Assembly: GCA_018650445.1 (NCBI GenBank)
Contig: JABIFX010000112.1
Span: 36,348 to 100,347 of the forward strand
DNA: 64,000 bases
Direction: 5' to 3'
Origin: Fidelibacterota bacterium
GTDB taxonomy: Bacteria > Fidelibacterota > UBA8477 > JABMPR01
In this document: one piece after another, positions 37,645 through 46,520 of the stretch
Numbering within the stretch: position 1 is the stretch's first letter
How the letters are laid out: every line of letters starts with the position of its first letter
Program-made: the position numbers and the translations under genes
Notes under the pieces: generated by a model
Databases searched by the model: none
The model's input: the letters and a program-made list of their open reading frames with translations, nothing else
What the model was told of the DNA's origin: nothing

Positions 37645-38787
37645 ATGAAAAATATACTAACCCCGATCGAGCATTTAGTTTCACCAGATGAGCAGGGAGC
37701 TGATTTTGTTGAACTGTTCTTTGATCTGGTTTTTGTCTTTGCCATAACCAGGATTACAGGCATAACAGCAGAACATTTTAGTGCTATAAGTGTAGTCCAA
37801 TCCGTATTAATCTTCTGGCTGATATGGTGGGGTTGGACACAATTCACCTGGGCGTTAAATGCTGCCAACACCAGAATAGCAGAAGTCAGGATGGGTGTCT
37901 TAATCGCGACAGCTGTAGCCTTTGTCTTGGCTGCTTCTATTGGGGAAGCCTTCAGTGATAAAGTGTTGTGGTTCGCTATTCCTTATGTAATTATCAGAGT
38001 GTTGGGCCTCGGATTATATATTCGAGTTACATCGAATCATAAAGATCAACAATCTGCAGCCACTGTGTTCGCACTTCTTTCAATCACTGGTCTTGTTGCC
38101 GTAATTGGCGGAGCCATGGTATCTCCGGCCCAACGAGTTATATGGTGGCTCGCAGCCATCGTACTTGATTTGATAGCAAGTGGAATTGGGGGGCGCTCAG
38201 ATGGTTTCAAATTGCGACCAAAACATTTCGCTGAACGTCATGGTCTGATTGTCATCATTGCCCTGGGGGAATCCCTCATTGTAGCTGCTAGTGCAATCGA
38301 TATTCAAGAGCGAACACAGGCACTGATGGTGAATGGTGGGCTGGCAGTTCTGGTTACCTGCCTTTTATGGTGGAGCTATTTTTCATGGATTAATGAGCAT
38401 CTCGAAGATCATTTCACAAAAACAAAGAGAGGTGAGCAAGGTCGAGTAGCAAGGGACGCATACAGTGTGATGCATTTCCCTCTGATATGTGGTATTATTG
38501 GGATGGCCATAGGATTTGAGAAAATTATCAGCCACCCACATGATGTGCTCTCCTTGCCAGTAGCATTGGCCTTGGGGGGTGGTTACGTACTTTTCGTGAC
38601 ATTCACCGCTGCTTCAGTTTGGCGCATGAGCAAATTATTTCTGGTACCCCGAATGATAATTGTCTTGATGTCAGCTGTTGGTATTGCTTTATCAGTGGGG
38701 CAACCCCCTGCTCTAGCATTTTCGATTATAGCCACAGGTTTAACTGCCCTCATCTTTATTGAGTGGAAAAAGTGCAGACACTCATAA
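37645..38787 (+). CDS. LtrA-like low-temperature-requirement membrane protein
   Basis: Integral membrane protein of the LtrA family, 380 residues, about ten helices. It contains VELFFDLVFVFAITRIT near the N terminus and HFAERHGLIVIIALGESLIV, the two best family signatures. No enzymatic function is established for LtrA; the name comes from cold-sensitive Listeria mutants. Start ATG at 37645 is used instead of the overlapping TTG at 37639. Probably co-transcribed with DUF4199. Confidence 0.92.
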   Translation: MKNILTPIEHLVSPDEQGADFVELFFDLVFVFAITRITGITAEHFSAISVVQSVLIFWLIWWGWTQFTWALNAANTRIAEVRMGVLIATAVAFVLAASIGEAFSDKVLWFAIPYVIIRVLGLGLYIRVTSNHKDQQSAATVFALLSITGLVAVIGGAMVSPAQRVIWWLAAIVLDLIASGIGGRSDGFKLRPKHFAERHGLIVIIALGESLIVAASAIDIQERTQALMVNGGLAVLVTCLLWWSYFSWINEHLEDHFTKTKRGEQGRVARDAYSVMHFPLICGIIGMAIGFEKIISHPHDVLSLPVALALGGGYVLFVTFTAASVWRMSKLFLVPRMIIVLMSAVGIALSVGQPPALAFSIIATGLTALIFIEWKKCRHS

Positions 38788-38950
38788 TCTGGTATTAGAC
38801 CAGTGATTGAAAGAAGTGCCCTACCAGTATTTACTGTATTTTATAGATTGAGTATCCTGCCCATAGGATTGTTTACCTCTACTTACTAAGAGCTTTAACT
38901 ATATTGTTGCAGAGTTAATTTCTTGGCAAATTCTTACGAGGGGAGGCAAT

Positions 38951-39586
38951 ATGCCCAGTGATTTTTCGCAACAAGCACTGACACATCTACGCGATGGTTC
39001 AAATTTCCAGTGGTACGTCATTCCACTACTGGCATTTGTGTTTTATGTCTATGCCGTTGAGATGGAGAAAAAAAATTACGTCGCTGTTCTAGCTGGTTTG
39101 GCTTTCTGGGGGATGGACTGGTTCAATGAGATCATGAACTCAATCATTTTTAAGCTTGCAGGTTGGGCGCCGCTCTGGTGCGCACCAGGTGATACAGCAT
39201 ATCTCATTCTCATAGGGCTCAATATTGAGATCATGTTTATGTTCGCGGTGTCGGGTATTATTTGGACAAAATTTTTACTTCCTAACAAAAAGGATAAGAT
39301 TCTTGGTGTGCCTAATAGGTGGTTCATAGCCATTGCTGGCTCCATTTTTTGTGTATTTATCGAGATACTTCTCAATGCAGTGGACGCCCTCACCTGGGAT
39401 TGGGCTTTTTGGGATGCAAATACTCCCTGGCTCATATTTCTGTTTGGCTATCTCACCTTTTTTGTGGTTGCCTTTTGGGTCCATGATATGCCAACCATGA
39501 AACAAAGATTGGTCACTGTAGGTGTCATCTGGGGCTTTGATCTACTGGCTGTGTTGATTTTTGGTTTAGGATTGAACTGGCTTTGA
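38951..39586 (+). CDS. Hypothetical multi-pass membrane protein
   Basis: 211 residues, tryptophan-rich, with about six hydrophobic helices (roughly 20-35, 45-62, 82-104, 127-147, 156-174, 190-208). Not recognised. GGGGAGGCAAT just before the ATG is a strong Shine-Dalgarno. Stands alone; 70 bases before the GDSL gene. Confidence 0.75.
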   Translation: MPSDFSQQALTHLRDGSNFQWYVIPLLAFVFYVYAVEMEKKNYVAVLAGLAFWGMDWFNEIMNSIIFKLAGWAPLWCAPGDTAYLILIGLNIEIMFMFAVSGIIWTKFLLPNKKDKILGVPNRWFIAIAGSIFCVFIEILLNAVDALTWDWAFWDANTPWLIFLFGYLTFFVVAFWVHDMPTMKQRLVTVGVIWGFDLLAVLIFGLGLNWL

Positions 39587-39656
39587 TAACGTTGTAACCA
39601 ACACACCCTATTCTGTGTGAATGTCTTTCAGTAGTAGTCTGAGGAGAATCGAAAGC

Positions 39657-40349
39657 ATGTATTATTTGTGTCACGCCTTCATTATCCCCCTGATCGTGAT
39701 GGGGCTATCCCTGGATCTGGTGGGTCAGGATTGGGCAAATCTGGAGCGTTTCCAGAAGGAAAACCTGAGCTTGAACGCTCCGTCCTCTGGAGAATCAAGA
39801 GTTGTACTCATGGGGAATTCCATCACAGAAGGATGGCCCAAGTTCTATCCTGAGTTTTTTGAATCCCCTCAATATATCGCCAGGGGTATCAGCGGACAGA
39901 CCACACCGCAAATGCTGCTGCGTTTCAGACAGGATGTCATCGATTTAGAACCTGATGTGGTGGTTATTCTGGCAGGGACAAATGATATTGCAGGGAACAC
40001 TGGACCCATGACGCTGGTCGAGATTCATGGGTACATCGTTTCCATGTGTGAGTTGGCCCATGCGAACGAAATAAATATTGTTCTGTCATCAGTTTTGCCA
40101 GCTTACGAGTATCCCTGGAAGAAGGAGGTTCAGCCAGCAGAGCAGATCGTGGAGCTGAACAAAATGTTGCAGAAATACGCCCTGGCAAATGGGATCACCT
40201 ACCTGGACTATTTTACTCACATGGCGGATAGGAAAAATAGTCTGAAGGAGAAGTACACATATGACGGGGTGCATCCCAATAGGGCAGGCTATATCAAAAT
40301 GTCAGAGCTACTCAAGCAGGCACTCAAGGAAGCAAGTAAGCGCCCCTAA
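39657..40349 (+). CDS. Exported GDSL/SGNH-fold esterase
   Basis: 230-residue secreted SGNH hydrolase. N-terminal signal peptide (YYLCHAFIIPLIVMGLSLDLVGQ), then block I as MGNSITEG (GDS with Asn in place of Asp), block II GISGQTT, block III AGTNDI and block V DGVHPN with the catalytic Asp-His. Likely a periplasmic carbohydrate esterase or platelet-activating-factor-acetylhydrolase-like enzyme. I use the ATG at 39657, which has GAGGAG upstream, rather than 39621, which has none and adds a polar tail before the signal. Confidence 0.88.
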   Translation: MYYLCHAFIIPLIVMGLSLDLVGQDWANLERFQKENLSLNAPSSGESRVVLMGNSITEGWPKFYPEFFESPQYIARGISGQTTPQMLLRFRQDVIDLEPDVVVILAGTNDIAGNTGPMTLVEIHGYIVSMCELAHANEINIVLSSVLPAYEYPWKKEVQPAEQIVELNKMLQKYALANGITYLDYFTHMADRKNSLKEKYTYDGVHPNRAGYIKMSELLKQALKEASKRP

Positions 40350-40622
40350 GCGATGAAAAAACAGGGTCGGTTGAATCATCCTCGCTTCTCGGCCGTGACC
40401 ACGAGGGTTTTACATCTTTCATCAAATTTCAGTCATTTAGGACCCGTTATGGGTTTTTCAGGGTATGCAGATCGGCTATATCCCATACCAGACACCATTC
40501 AAATCAAAAAACACTGATTTGCTCTCATTTTCAGATATGGTTAGTTGCGAGGTTGAACTCGTTTATACTAAACGAAATGAAAATAACAACATACTAAATA
40601 TTAATTGGATCAAACTATCACG

Positions 40623-42416
40623 ATGAATGCTTTTGCTCAACTCGGCCTAAATGATGACATTGTTCAGGCTATACAAAAACTGGGTTTTGAAAACCCAACC
40701 CCTATTCAGGAAAAATCAATTCCACACTTGTTAACCTCAACTCAGGACCTGGTAGCATTTGCCCAAACTGGGACAGGAAAAACTGGAGCTTTTGGTTTAC
40801 CAGCCGTACATCTCTCAAAGCCTGAAGATAAAAGAACCCAGACACTCATCCTTTGCCCGACCAGGGAACTCTGTATCCAGATTTCAAAGGATTTGAATAA
40901 TTTCGCAAAGAACATTAAAGGTATCGGAGTCGTCCCGGTTTATGGTGGCGCCCCTATTGACACTCAGCTAAAAGCGCTGAGAAAAGCTGCTCAAATCGTA
41001 GTGGCTACACCTGGCCGAGCGAAAGATCTAATTAAGCGAAAACGACTGCTTCTGGGGAATGTAGAACGGGTCGTTTTAGATGAAGCAGATGAGATGCTTA
41101 ACATGGGCTTTAAGGAAGACCTGGATGCTATTCTGGCAGAGACTTCTGCTACGAAACAGACACTCCTGTTTTCAGCGACCATGTCCAGAGAAGTGCAGCG
41201 GATGACCAAAACATACATGGACAATCCCATTGAAATCGCTGCAACAAAAATGAATACAGGTGCTGTAAATGTTAAGCATATTTATTATATGGTTCAGGCC
41301 AAAAATAGATATGAAGTCCTAAAGCGAATTGCCGATTCAAATCCAAACATTTATGGTCTAGTCTTTTGCCGCACCAGGCAAGAGACAAAAGATACGGCGC
41401 ATAAATTTATGCACGACGGGTACAATGCAGATGCCTTGCATGGTGAATTGTCTCAAGCACAACGTGATGAAGTGATGAAAAGATTTCGATCCAAAAAAAT
41501 ACAGATTCTTGTTGCTACTGATGTTGCTGCACGTGGACTGGATATTAACGATCTCACTCATGTGGTTAACTACAACCTGCCCGATGATTCAGAGGTTTAT
41601 ATCCATCGAAGTGGTAGAACTGGGAGAGCAGGAAAGAGTGGTATCTCTATTGCCATCATCCATACCCGTGAGTATGGAAAGATCAGGGCCATTGAAAATA
41701 AGTTCAAGTTAAAATTCACGAAGGAGCTTGTTCCCACAGGGAAAGATATTTGCAGCAAACAGCTATACTCTTTGATTGATAAAATCGAAAAAGTTGATGT
41801 TGATGAAAAACAAATTGGGCCCTTTATGCCAGCCATCTATGAAAAGTTGGAATGGTTGAGCCGGGAAGAACTTATTAAGCACTTTGTGTCAGCAGAATTC
41901 AATCGCTTTTTAACCTACTATAAGCATGCTACTGATATCAATGTTTCAGCCGACGCCAAACCGCAACGTGGGGAGCGGCCTGGTCGACGAGATCGAAACA
42001 AGCGGGGCGACCGGGTGGATAGCCAGCGCGAGCAAGGTCCCCATCATAAAACGTTCACCAGATTGTTCATTAATCTGGGAATGAAAAATGATTTAACACC
42101 AACACGACTGATTGGATTAATAAATAAAACTTTAAACTCCAATGAAGCTGATGTAGGTGCCATCGAAATCATGAAGAAATTCGCCTTCTTCGATATTGAA
42201 CAAGGCGTTGTGAATACACTTGTTGACAAATTGCATGGTCAGGAACATGAGGGCGTCAAAGTTCAGCTGGAAGTTTCCACAGAAAAGCCAACTCCCCTGC
42301 CAACGAAAAAGAAAAAATTCTCCAAGCAAAAAGAATATGGAATGAGTAAGAGTGGTAGACGTGGTAGCCGAAGTAAAAAGAGCGGTATTAGCCCGCGTCG
42401 AAGTCGTAAGAAGTGA
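40623..42416 (+). CDS. DEAD-box RNA helicase with DbpA-type RNA-binding C terminus
   Basis: 597 residues. Q motif NPTPIQEK, ATP-binding [26 protein letters not shown], the DEAD-box sequence DEADEM, SAT and the helicase C motif HRSGRTGRAGKSG are all present. After a basic linker with an Arg/Gly run (about 445-475) comes a DbpA-like RNA-binding domain (about 478-560) and a very basic tail. Resembles DeaD/CsdA, acting on ribosome assembly or mRNA decay in the cold. Starts are TTG 40605 or ATG 40623; the ATG is used. No clear Shine-Dalgarno. Confidence 0.93.
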   Translation: MNAFAQLGLNDDIVQAIQKLGFENPTPIQEKSIPHLLTSTQDLVAFAQTGTGKTGAFGLPAVHLSKPEDKRTQTLILCPTRELCIQISKDLNNFAKNIKGIGVVPVYGGAPIDTQLKALRKAAQIVVATPGRAKDLIKRKRLLLGNVERVVLDEADEMLNMGFKEDLDAILAETSATKQTLLFSATMSREVQRMTKTYMDNPIEIAATKMNTGAVNVKHIYYMVQAKNRYEVLKRIADSNPNIYGLVFCRTRQETKDTAHKFMHDGYNADALHGELSQAQRDEVMKRFRSKKIQILVATDVAARGLDINDLTHVVNYNLPDDSEVYIHRSGRTGRAGKSGISIAIIHTREYGKIRAIENKFKLKFTKELVPTGKDICSKQLYSLIDKIEKVDVDEKQIGPFMPAIYEKLEWLSREELIKHFVSAEFNRFLTYYKHATDINVSADAKPQRGERPGRRDRNKRGDRVDSQREQGPHHKTFTRLFINLGMKNDLTPTRLIGLINKTLNSNEADVGAIEIMKKFAFFDIEQGVVNTLVDKLHGQEHEGVKVQLEVSTEKPTPLPTKKKKFSKQKEYGMSKSGRRGSRSKKSGISPRRSRKK

Positions 42417-42425
42417 TAGTCTAGT

Positions 42426-43700
42426 ATGACCTTTCAACAGTTAGGGGTTATTGACCCAATCCTAAGGGCATTGAATTCTGAGGGCTATACAAATCCCACT
42501 CCCATTCAGGAACAATCCATTCCAATTCTATTGCGGGGTAAAGATCTCCTTGGATGCGCTCAAACAGGCACCGGGAAAACGGCGGCCTTTGCCATACCCA
42601 TTCTCCAACACTTATACCTCAAGCATCAAAACATGCAGAACCATCGAGGCCACCGGAAAATTAAGGCTCTCATAGTTACCCCCACTCGGGAACTGGCTAT
42701 ACAGATCGGTGAGAGTTTTAGTGTATATGGTAACCATACCGGCATTAAAAATACGGTCATATTCGGTGGTGTAAAACAGGGAGCTCAGACCAAAATTCTC
42801 GACCGGGGTGTGGATGTACTTGTTGCAACCCCTGGGCGTCTCCTTGATCTCATTGGACAGGGATTTATCAGTTTAAAGGATGTTGAATATTCAGTTTTAG
42901 ATGAAGCAGATAGAATGTTGGATATGGGATTTATTCATGATATTCGCAAATTGATAGCATTATTGCCAGCCAAGCGCCAATCCTTGTTTTTCTCTGCAAC
43001 CATGCCTCCAGATATTGTGGCTCTATCCCGAAAGATTCTCGGAAATCCTGAAAAGGTATCTGTGACACCAGATCAAACTACAGCTGAGAAAGTTGAGCAG
43101 GCTGTATATTTTGTCAACAAGCCAGGCAAAACAAAACTCTTAATTCATCTATTAAATACCCTGGCCATGGAATCGGTTCTGGTTTTTTCACGGACAAAAC
43201 ACGGTGCGAATAAAATTGTAAAACTTCTGGATAGGGCTGGAATTTCGGCAGAAGCTATTCACAGTAATAAATCACAGACAGCTCGACAAAGAGCCCTGGG
43301 GAACTTTAAGAAGGGGGATACCAAGGTTCTGGTTGCTACGGACATAGCTGCTCGCGGTATTGATGTTGATGATTTATCTCATGTAGTAAACTATGATCTA
43401 CCCAATATTTCAGAGACTTATGTGCACCGCATAGGAAGAACTGGGAGGGCAGGCGCCAGTGGTATTGCACTCTCTTTTTGTGATGTAGAAGAAAAAGCAT
43501 TCCTCCGCGATATCGAAAAATTGATTAAACAGAAAATAGAGGTCGTGAGCGAACACCCTTTCGTAAACTATAAGCCTGAGCAAGCTGCTAAAGATGCAGC
43601 GGTACCATATGGTCTCCGGAAAAAATCGAAACCTTCAAACTCTGGAGGTGGGGGTAGTCGACCAAAACGTCGTAGACCTTCAGGGCGTAGAACACCTTAG
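42426..43700 (+). CDS. DEAD-box RNA helicase, RhlE type
   Basis: 424 residues: [64 protein letters not shown] and [10 protein letters not shown]. The length and the [11 protein letters not shown] block are as in RhlE. Ends in a basic, Ser/Gly/Arg-rich tail. Ten bases after the first helicase and co-directional, so the two form a tandem pair that probably responds to the same cold or stress signal. Confidence 0.95.
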   Translation: MTFQQLGVIDPILRALNSEGYTNPTPIQEQSIPILLRGKDLLGCAQTGTGKTAAFAIPILQHLYLKHQNMQNHRGHRKIKALIVTPTRELAIQIGESFSVYGNHTGIKNTVIFGGVKQGAQTKILDRGVDVLVATPGRLLDLIGQGFISLKDVEYSVLDEADRMLDMGFIHDIRKLIALLPAKRQSLFFSATMPPDIVALSRKILGNPEKVSVTPDQTTAEKVEQAVYFVNKPGKTKLLIHLLNTLAMESVLVFSRTKHGANKIVKLLDRAGISAEAIHSNKSQTARQRALGNFKKGDTKVLVATDIAARGIDVDDLSHVVNYDLPNISETYVHRIGRTGRAGASGIALSFCDVEEKAFLRDIEKLIKQKIEVVSEHPFVNYKPEQAAKDAAVPYGLRKKSKPSNSGGGGSRPKRRRPSGRRTP

Positions 43701-43707
43701 TTGATTA

Positions 43708-43733
43708 ATAATGAATTATCGATGATTCATTAT
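43708..43733. repeat. Inverted repeat between rhlE-type helicase and tpx
   Basis: ATAATGAAT (43708-43716) and ATTCATTAT (43725-43733) are exact reverse complements with an 8-base centre. No T run follows. The outer ATAATGA/TCATTAT resembles Fur/PerR-type operators, and a TATACT -10-like hexamer sits at 43760-43765 ahead of tpx, so it may be an operator for that gene. Confidence 0.4.
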
Positions 43734-43822
43734 GCGAAATAATCTAAAAACGACTAGACTATACTGGTAAACCACTAAGGGGGAAATTCAATGAATTATT
43801 TAATGAAGGTAAGGATTTAATT

Positions 43823-44323
43823 ATGGCAACGATATCACTCAGGGGCAACCCTGTAAACACTGTTGGTGAACTTCCTGCAGTAGGTTCAATAGCCAAGGAT
43901 TTTGAGCTTGTAGGAAAAGATCTATCCCGAGTATCAATGGCAAAATTTAAGGGCTCTCGGTTAGTGTTAAATATTTTCCCTAGTTTGGATACAGGGACAT
44001 GTGCAGCTTCTGTTCGATATTTTAACGAGCTGGCTGGGAAACTACCCGACACAAAGGTTCTATGTATTTCAAGAGATACACCTTTTGCCCAATCCCGCTT
44101 CTGTGGTGCTGAAGGTCTCGAAAACGTGATCACACTATCTGATTTCGAATCAGGTCAATTTGGTAAAGATTATGGCCTCCAGGTTATTGATAGTGTAATG
44201 AAGGGATTCCTATCACGAGTTGTGATTATTGTGGATACTGACGGGAAGGTAACCTATACTCAGCAGGTGCCCGTTATCTCAGATGAGCCGAATTATGATG
44301 AGGTTGTGGCCGCACTGGGATAA
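43823..44323 (+). CDS. tpx: Thiol peroxidase
   Basis: Atypical 2-Cys peroxiredoxin of the Tpx family, 166 residues, reducing hydrogen and alkyl hydroperoxides using thioredoxin. Peroxidatic Cys60 in SLDTGTCAASVR and resolving Cys94 in SRFCGAEG, spaced as in E. coli Tpx. The TxxC loop reads TGTC rather than TPVC. Cytoplasmic or, in some bacteria, periplasmic; no signal here. An AAGGT-AAGGA site precedes the ATG. A perfect inverted repeat lies about 90 bases upstream and a strong terminator follows. Confidence 0.95.
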   Translation: MATISLRGNPVNTVGELPAVGSIAKDFELVGKDLSRVSMAKFKGSRLVLNIFPSLDTGTCAASVRYFNELAGKLPDTKVLCISRDTPFAQSRFCGAEGLENVITLSDFESGQFGKDYGLQVIDSVMKGFLSRVVIIVDTDGKVTYTQQVPVISDEPNYDEVVAALG

Positions 44324-44351
44324 GCCATTTAGTTTTAATTGGCTTACAATT

Positions 44352-44400
44352 AACCGCCTCACTACTACCATGATATACCATGGGAGATAGTGAGGCGGTT
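44352..44400 (+). terminator. Terminator after tpx
   Basis: AACCGCCTCACTA (44352-44364) pairs perfectly with TAGTGAGGCGGTT (44388-44400); the T-rich TCTTTTTC follows. A 13-base-pair stem with a 23-base loop. Confidence 0.8.
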
Positions 44401-44453
44401 TCTTTTTCATAAAGTATATTTATATAAAACATAAAACTATTGAGACTTAATTG

Positions 44454-44756
44454 ATGACATTAAGAAGTTTTATTAAAAGAGGTGCTTTAGCATTAGCGGC
44501 TACCGGTCTTCTTCTCACTTCAAGTTTTAGCCAAACATGGTCGGGAGATACTTTACGACTAAATGCAATCTCTTTTGAGGACCCAAGTCCTGTTGGTTGG
44601 AATGCCCAATATAAGACTGTAGTCAATTTCCCTGATGACGATACTGAGTGGTCTCAAATTATTATGGTGCAGATTGAATCAACAATTGGTGACACTCTGG
44701 TGACATTTCCCCCAGATTTCGGACAGGAATTACTCCTTAACTTTATTGTGGAGTAA
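44454..44756 (+). CDS. Short secreted protein, possibly a truncated gene
   Basis: 100 residues from the ATG at 44454. The signal peptide is clear (basic start, then LALAATGLLLTSSFSQ). The mature part, about 70 residues, begins TWSGDTLRLNAISFEDPSP and continues with a beta-rich segment like the first strands of PNGase-F-related/secreted glycosidase proteins, but stops at about residue 100 and the 3' end overlaps the convergent waaA-like gene by 14 bases. The early stop suggests a decayed or truncated version of a longer secreted protein. Family assignment is tentative. Confidence 0.5.
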   Translation: MTLRSFIKRGALALAATGLLLTSSFSQTWSGDTLRLNAISFEDPSPVGWNAQYKTVVNFPDDDTEWSQIIMVQIESTIGDTLVTFPPDFGQELLLNFIVE

Positions 44757-46014
44757 GAGACCGCAGAAGAGGATCGCTCTGAAATATTTTCTCCGTAGCA
44801 CCAAGACGTTCGCTAACGAAGGTTTCAATTTGCAGCGAAAGTTTAGAGATGGCATCCTGGGGCATTGCCAAAAAGGTTGTGAGGTCATCAACTTCATTTA
44901 CTACTGTAGATAGACTTTTCTCAACAAGATCAATGGCTTCCGCGAGGATTTCATAATTGGGACCATGGGCACTGGGCACATTATATATGGCAGCTTCAGT
45001 TACAGAGTGTACGCCAGCACCAAAACCAGCTCCGATAAATGCCAGGTCCGCATATTTATACAGGTCGGCCAATTGACCAACACTATCCCAGATGATCACA
45101 GACTCATCTTTAATTTGCTCAATTTCAGATTTACGTATTGATTTAATCCGTTGTCGGTAAAGCTCAGTCTCCCAGGGGATGAGATCTCGTTCGGCAGTTT
45201 CGTGAGGTACAATAATATGCATGAAAGCTTTGTCGCTTGGGACCTGGGCGATAGCATCTGCAATAATCTTTAGATCGGTATCACCCACGGAACCATATAC
45301 AACGACCCGTCGGTCAGAAGTCAATTCCTTAGTTATCAACATTTGGGTGTTAGTTTTTGAGCGTTCATGTACTTGATCGAATCGCGAGTCACCCACTACA
45401 TCTATTTGTCCAGCATATATCTGCTCCAACATTGATTTGAGAGTAGTAGATCCAGTATATATGTGATTGATTTGATTAAAAACTAATGCATTGATCCCAC
45501 GTGAGCCTGGAAGCAGTCGTTTCGAGTTTTGATAAAGATTGGCATTTATGAGAATGTTTCGAACCTGATTATTATGAAGCGAGAGTTGAAGATTAGGCCA
45601 AATATCGTGCCTCGTATTGATGAATAAATCGGGTTTTAGATGTATAACGAAGCGATTCACTCGTGTGTATAGATCCCAGGGGAGAAAGCTCACTCCATCA
45701 AAAATTTCATTATGTGAGGCTTTGTAGAAGATGGTAGCTGAGGTGAAAGTCTGATAGATGTAAACATCCAATTGAGAGAGTCTGGCCAATACAGGACGCA
45801 TCTGTTCAAACTCACCTGCGGAGGCAGCATGGGTCCAGATAATTGGCTTTGGATTAGACTTAACTTTATCGTTGAAACGTAAAACTCTGGCAGTTATATC
45901 TCTCTGCCCGGATAAACTCCCGGCAAGCTTCTCATTAAAGTAGGCACTTACCCATATAAAGGGTAAGGCAATGTAAAGAAGAAGATTGTAGAAGGAATAG
46001 AAAATAGTTTTCAT
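44743..46014 (-). CDS. WaaA-like 3-deoxy-ulosonate (Kdo-type) transferase
   Basis: 423-residue GT30-family inner-core transferase, normally moving Kdo from CMP-Kdo to lipid A. N-terminal membrane anchor (TIFYSFYNLLLYIALPFIWV), then the acidic motif WTHAASAGEFEQ with the expected catalytic Glu. The C-terminal sugar-nucleotide site has GAGFGAGVHSVTEAAIYNVP and HGPNYE, like the Bacteroidetes WaaA. The conserved E-x-W-P/Y-N motif reads DIWPN, with Asp for Glu. It is in an operon with neuA-, neuB- and kdsC-like genes rather than kdsA and kdsB, so the donor may be a CMP-nonulosonate instead of CMP-Kdo. Overlaps the phosphatase gene by 4 nt. Confidence 0.88.
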   Translation of the reverse strand: MKTIFYSFYNLLLYIALPFIWVSAYFNEKLAGSLSGQRDITARVLRFNDKVKSNPKPIIWTHAASAGEFEQMRPVLARLSQLDVYIYQTFTSATIFYKASHNEIFDGVSFLPWDLYTRVNRFVIHLKPDLFINTRHDIWPNLQLSLHNNQVRNILINANLYQNSKRLLPGSRGINALVFNQINHIYTGSTTLKSMLEQIYAGQIDVVGDSRFDQVHERSKTNTQMLITKELTSDRRVVVYGSVGDTDLKIIADAIAQVPSDKAFMHIIVPHETAERDLIPWETELYRQRIKSIRKSEIEQIKDESVIIWDSVGQLADLYKYADLAFIGAGFGAGVHSVTEAAIYNVPSAHGPNYEILAEAIDLVEKSLSTVVNEVDDLTTFLAMPQDAISKLSLQIETFVSERLGATEKIFQSDPLLRSLTPQ

Positions 46015-46508
46015 TGCTGAGATGCTATAATAAGATCAGCAAACTCTCGAAAGGCACCATCACCCCCCGCTCGACTTAATAATATGTCTGGCTTGAGAAT
46101 GTGGAAAGCAGGGGTACTAGATGGTGTAGCCGTGAGACCTGCTACCTGCATAACAGTATAGTCATTTAAATCATCACCGATGTAGGCTACTTCAGAGGGT
46201 TGCAGATTGTATTTTTCCAGAAGAGATGAAAATACTTCAAGCTTATCATGAACCCCGAGAAATACATCCTCAATTTTAAGCTTTTCAGCTCTCCGGGCTA
46301 CGGGCTGAGAGTTTTCTCCAGTAATGATAGCTGTTCTAATGTTGGCCTTCGTTAAAAGAGCGGTTCCCATACCATCGTAATAGCTAAATGCTTTTAGTAA
46401 TTCCCCGTCTCCTGTGTAATAGATTTTTGCATCTGTCCAGACCCCGTCTATATCCGTTACCACCAATTTGATCTTTTGAGCTTTGGCCTGAAGTTGTTCA
46501 GATATCAT
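46011..46508 (-). CDS. KdsC-like HAD phosphatase (ulosonate/nonulosonate phosphatase)
   Basis: 165-residue type C0 HAD phosphatase like KdsC or the 9-phosphate phosphatase of sialic/Kdn pathways. Nucleophile motif VVTDIDGVWTDAKIYY, motif II Thr/Ser at ITGEN, Lys in AEKLKIE, and the acidic motif IGDDLNDYTV. Size matches KdsC. As neighbour of NeuB- and NeuA-like enzymes it more likely dephosphorylates Neu5Ac-9-P or Kdn-9-P, as in Bacteroides thetaiotaomicron, than Kdo-8-P. ATGA overlap with the waaA-like gene. Confidence 0.88.
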   Translation of the reverse strand: MISEQLQAKAQKIKLVVTDIDGVWTDAKIYYTGDGELLKAFSYYDGMGTALLTKANIRTAIITGENSQPVARRAEKLKIEDVFLGVHDKLEVFSSLLEKYNLQPSEVAYIGDDLNDYTVMQVAGLTATPSSTPAFHILKPDILLSRAGGDGAFREFADLIIASQQ

Positions 46509-46520
46509 TTGAACTCCTGT

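Noticed and set aside
40350..40604. Hairpin-like segments between the GDSL gene and the DEAD-box helicase, including GACCC-gttat-GGGTT followed by T's.
   Set aside because: Stems are only 4-5 base pairs, too weak to name as a terminator or RNA; a cold-regulated leader is possible but unsupported.
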